Source: Maribacter sp. MJ134 | GTDB taxonomy: Bacteria > Bacteroidota > Bacteroidia > Flavobacteriales > Flavobacteriaceae | Assembly: GCF_003970695.1 (NCBI RefSeq) | Contig: NZ_CP034570.1 | Span: 3,348,001 to 3,412,000 of the forward strand | DNA: 64,000 nucleotides | Direction of reading: 5' to 3' | In this document: one piece after another, positions 63,626 through 64,000 of the stretch | Layout of the letters: every line of letters starts with the position of its first letter | Position numbering within the stretch: position 1 is the first letter of the stretch | Translations under genes and position numbers: made by a program | Notes under the pieces: model-generated | Told to the model about the DNA's origin: nothing | Database searches by the model: none | The model's input: only the letters and a program-made list of their open reading frames with translations

Positions 63626-64000
63626 TATGCTGCTAGTACTTCATTGAGTTCGTTAATAATGTCATTCATTTGGTTGCCAAATAATTGATGCATTTTTCCT
63701 TTTCCGCCTTTGGCATCAAAAGGTGTATAATCCAAATCGTCCCAAGCGATATGGTAACTGCTCACTACATGGTCTTTTATCATTCGTAACCAATCTAATT
63801 GTTCTTTTGTAAAGCGGTTGTGTTGTCCTGCGTTTTGCTTAAAAATCCACGTTTTAAAATTGTTTTCAATGGTTTTATCGTAGGCTTTTAATTCACTATC
63901 AATACCACAAGCTCTTCTAATTAAAGATACCAATGCAGTTAATTCGTCTTTAGGCTGTTTGCTCCCTTCGACTCCGCTCAGGGTGACATTTTCGACCTGA
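63625..64000 (-). CDS. hsdR: type I restriction endonuclease HsdR, C-terminal part (cut by window)
   Basis: The open frame continues to the edge: about 125 codons. The last ~100 residues match the EcoEI-type HsdR C-terminal domain, which holds the subunit to the methylase (FTKEQLDWLRMIKDHVVSS, then DYTPFDAKGGKGKMHQLFG). Upstream of that, residues VTLSGVEGSKQPKDE are coded by a piece of the array repeat (63964-63988). The TTG at 63931-63933 is not a start; the real one is outside the window. Confidence 0.88.
   Translation of the reverse strand, partial: QVENVTLSGVEGSKQPKDELTALVSLIRRACGIDSELKAYDKTIENNFKTWIFKQNAGQHNRFTKEQLDWLRMIKDHVVSSYHIAWDDLDYTPFDAKGGKGKMHQLFGNQMNDIINELNEVLAA
63964..63988 (-). 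repeat. in-frame fragment of the array repeat inside hsdR
   Basis: These 25 bases share an 18-base identical run (CCCTTCGACTCCGCTCAG on the plus strand) with the variable slot of several array elements, for example at 48908 and 55988. Read on the minus strand in the HsdR frame they give VTLSGVEG. The block is in a linker before the C-terminal domain. Confidence 0.75.

Noticed and set aside
63931-63933. TTG as the start of a separate 102-residue gene
   Set aside because: The frame is open upstream to the window edge and the product is the known C-terminal domain of HsdR, so this is an internal codon.

Overview
The window looks like the chromosome of a marine member of the Flavobacteriaceae (Bacteroidetes), in the broad Maribacter/Zobellia neighbourhood. 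The grounds are AT-rich DNA, weak or absent Shine-Dalgarno sequences, promoters of the Bacteroidetes type (TTG, about 19 bases, TAnnTTTG), a complete moxR-batABCDE aerotolerance operon, many small SCxx-type lipoproteins, and families typical of this group (ALDH7, amylosucrase, SulP carriers, TPR histidine kinases). The genus is an inference. No tRNA, rRNA, CRISPR array, phage or transposase gene was seen.

Layout. 0-1.8 kb: a SulP anion carrier cut by the window edge and a small secreted protein. 1.8-11 kb (minus): the MoxR/DUF58/BatA-E operon. 11-14 kb (plus): aldo/keto reductase, SDR and an AlbA_2 protein. 13.9-16.8 kb (minus): amylosucrase plus fructokinase, a two-gene sucrose route. 17-21 kb (plus): an SPFH/GYF_2 protein, a zinc-ribbon membrane protein, a phosphoesterase and an acyl-ACP desaturase. 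21-28.4 kb (mostly minus): a membrane HHH protein, a double-OmpA protein, ALDH7, NTF2-like, DUF1304, 3-hydroxyanthranilate dioxygenase, two CAP-domain lipoproteins and CvpA. 28.5-37.5 kb: glycerol kinase and glycerol-3-phosphate dehydrogenase (glpK-glpD), a large macroglobulin-like surface protein, gpsA and an unknown lipoprotein. 37.5-43.2 kb: an AraC regulator divergent from a phytanoyl-CoA-dioxygenase-like/Na+ symporter/SDR/Dabb cluster, which looks like an inducible uptake and catabolic unit for an unidentified compound. 43.3-48.8 kb: a second SulP carrier, DsbA-like protein, small membrane and SH3 proteins and a phosphatase-superfamily enzyme.

48.8-57.1 kb is the most unusual stretch. 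Three arrays hold about 18 copies of an element of roughly 90-145 bases. The copies share imperfect inverted ends (TGTCAGTTCGAGTG / CACTCGAAGTGACA) and contain interchangeable internal hairpins whose sequence changes while base pairing is mostly kept. Between the arrays lie a thioredoxin-like protein, a hybrid histidine kinase, a DUF2188 protein, and a three-gene module of an unknown protein, a TPR histidine kinase and a LuxR-type regulator.

57.2-64 kb holds two unknown envelope proteins and a type I restriction-modification locus (hsdR-hsdS-fic-hsdM, minus strand). A Fic gene sits between hsdS and hsdM. Directly behind hsdS lies a decayed copy of the first ~118 bases of hsdM, a scar of the rearrangement that placed Fic and the present hsdM there. 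A piece of the same repeat family as the arrays is read in frame inside hsdR at the right edge.
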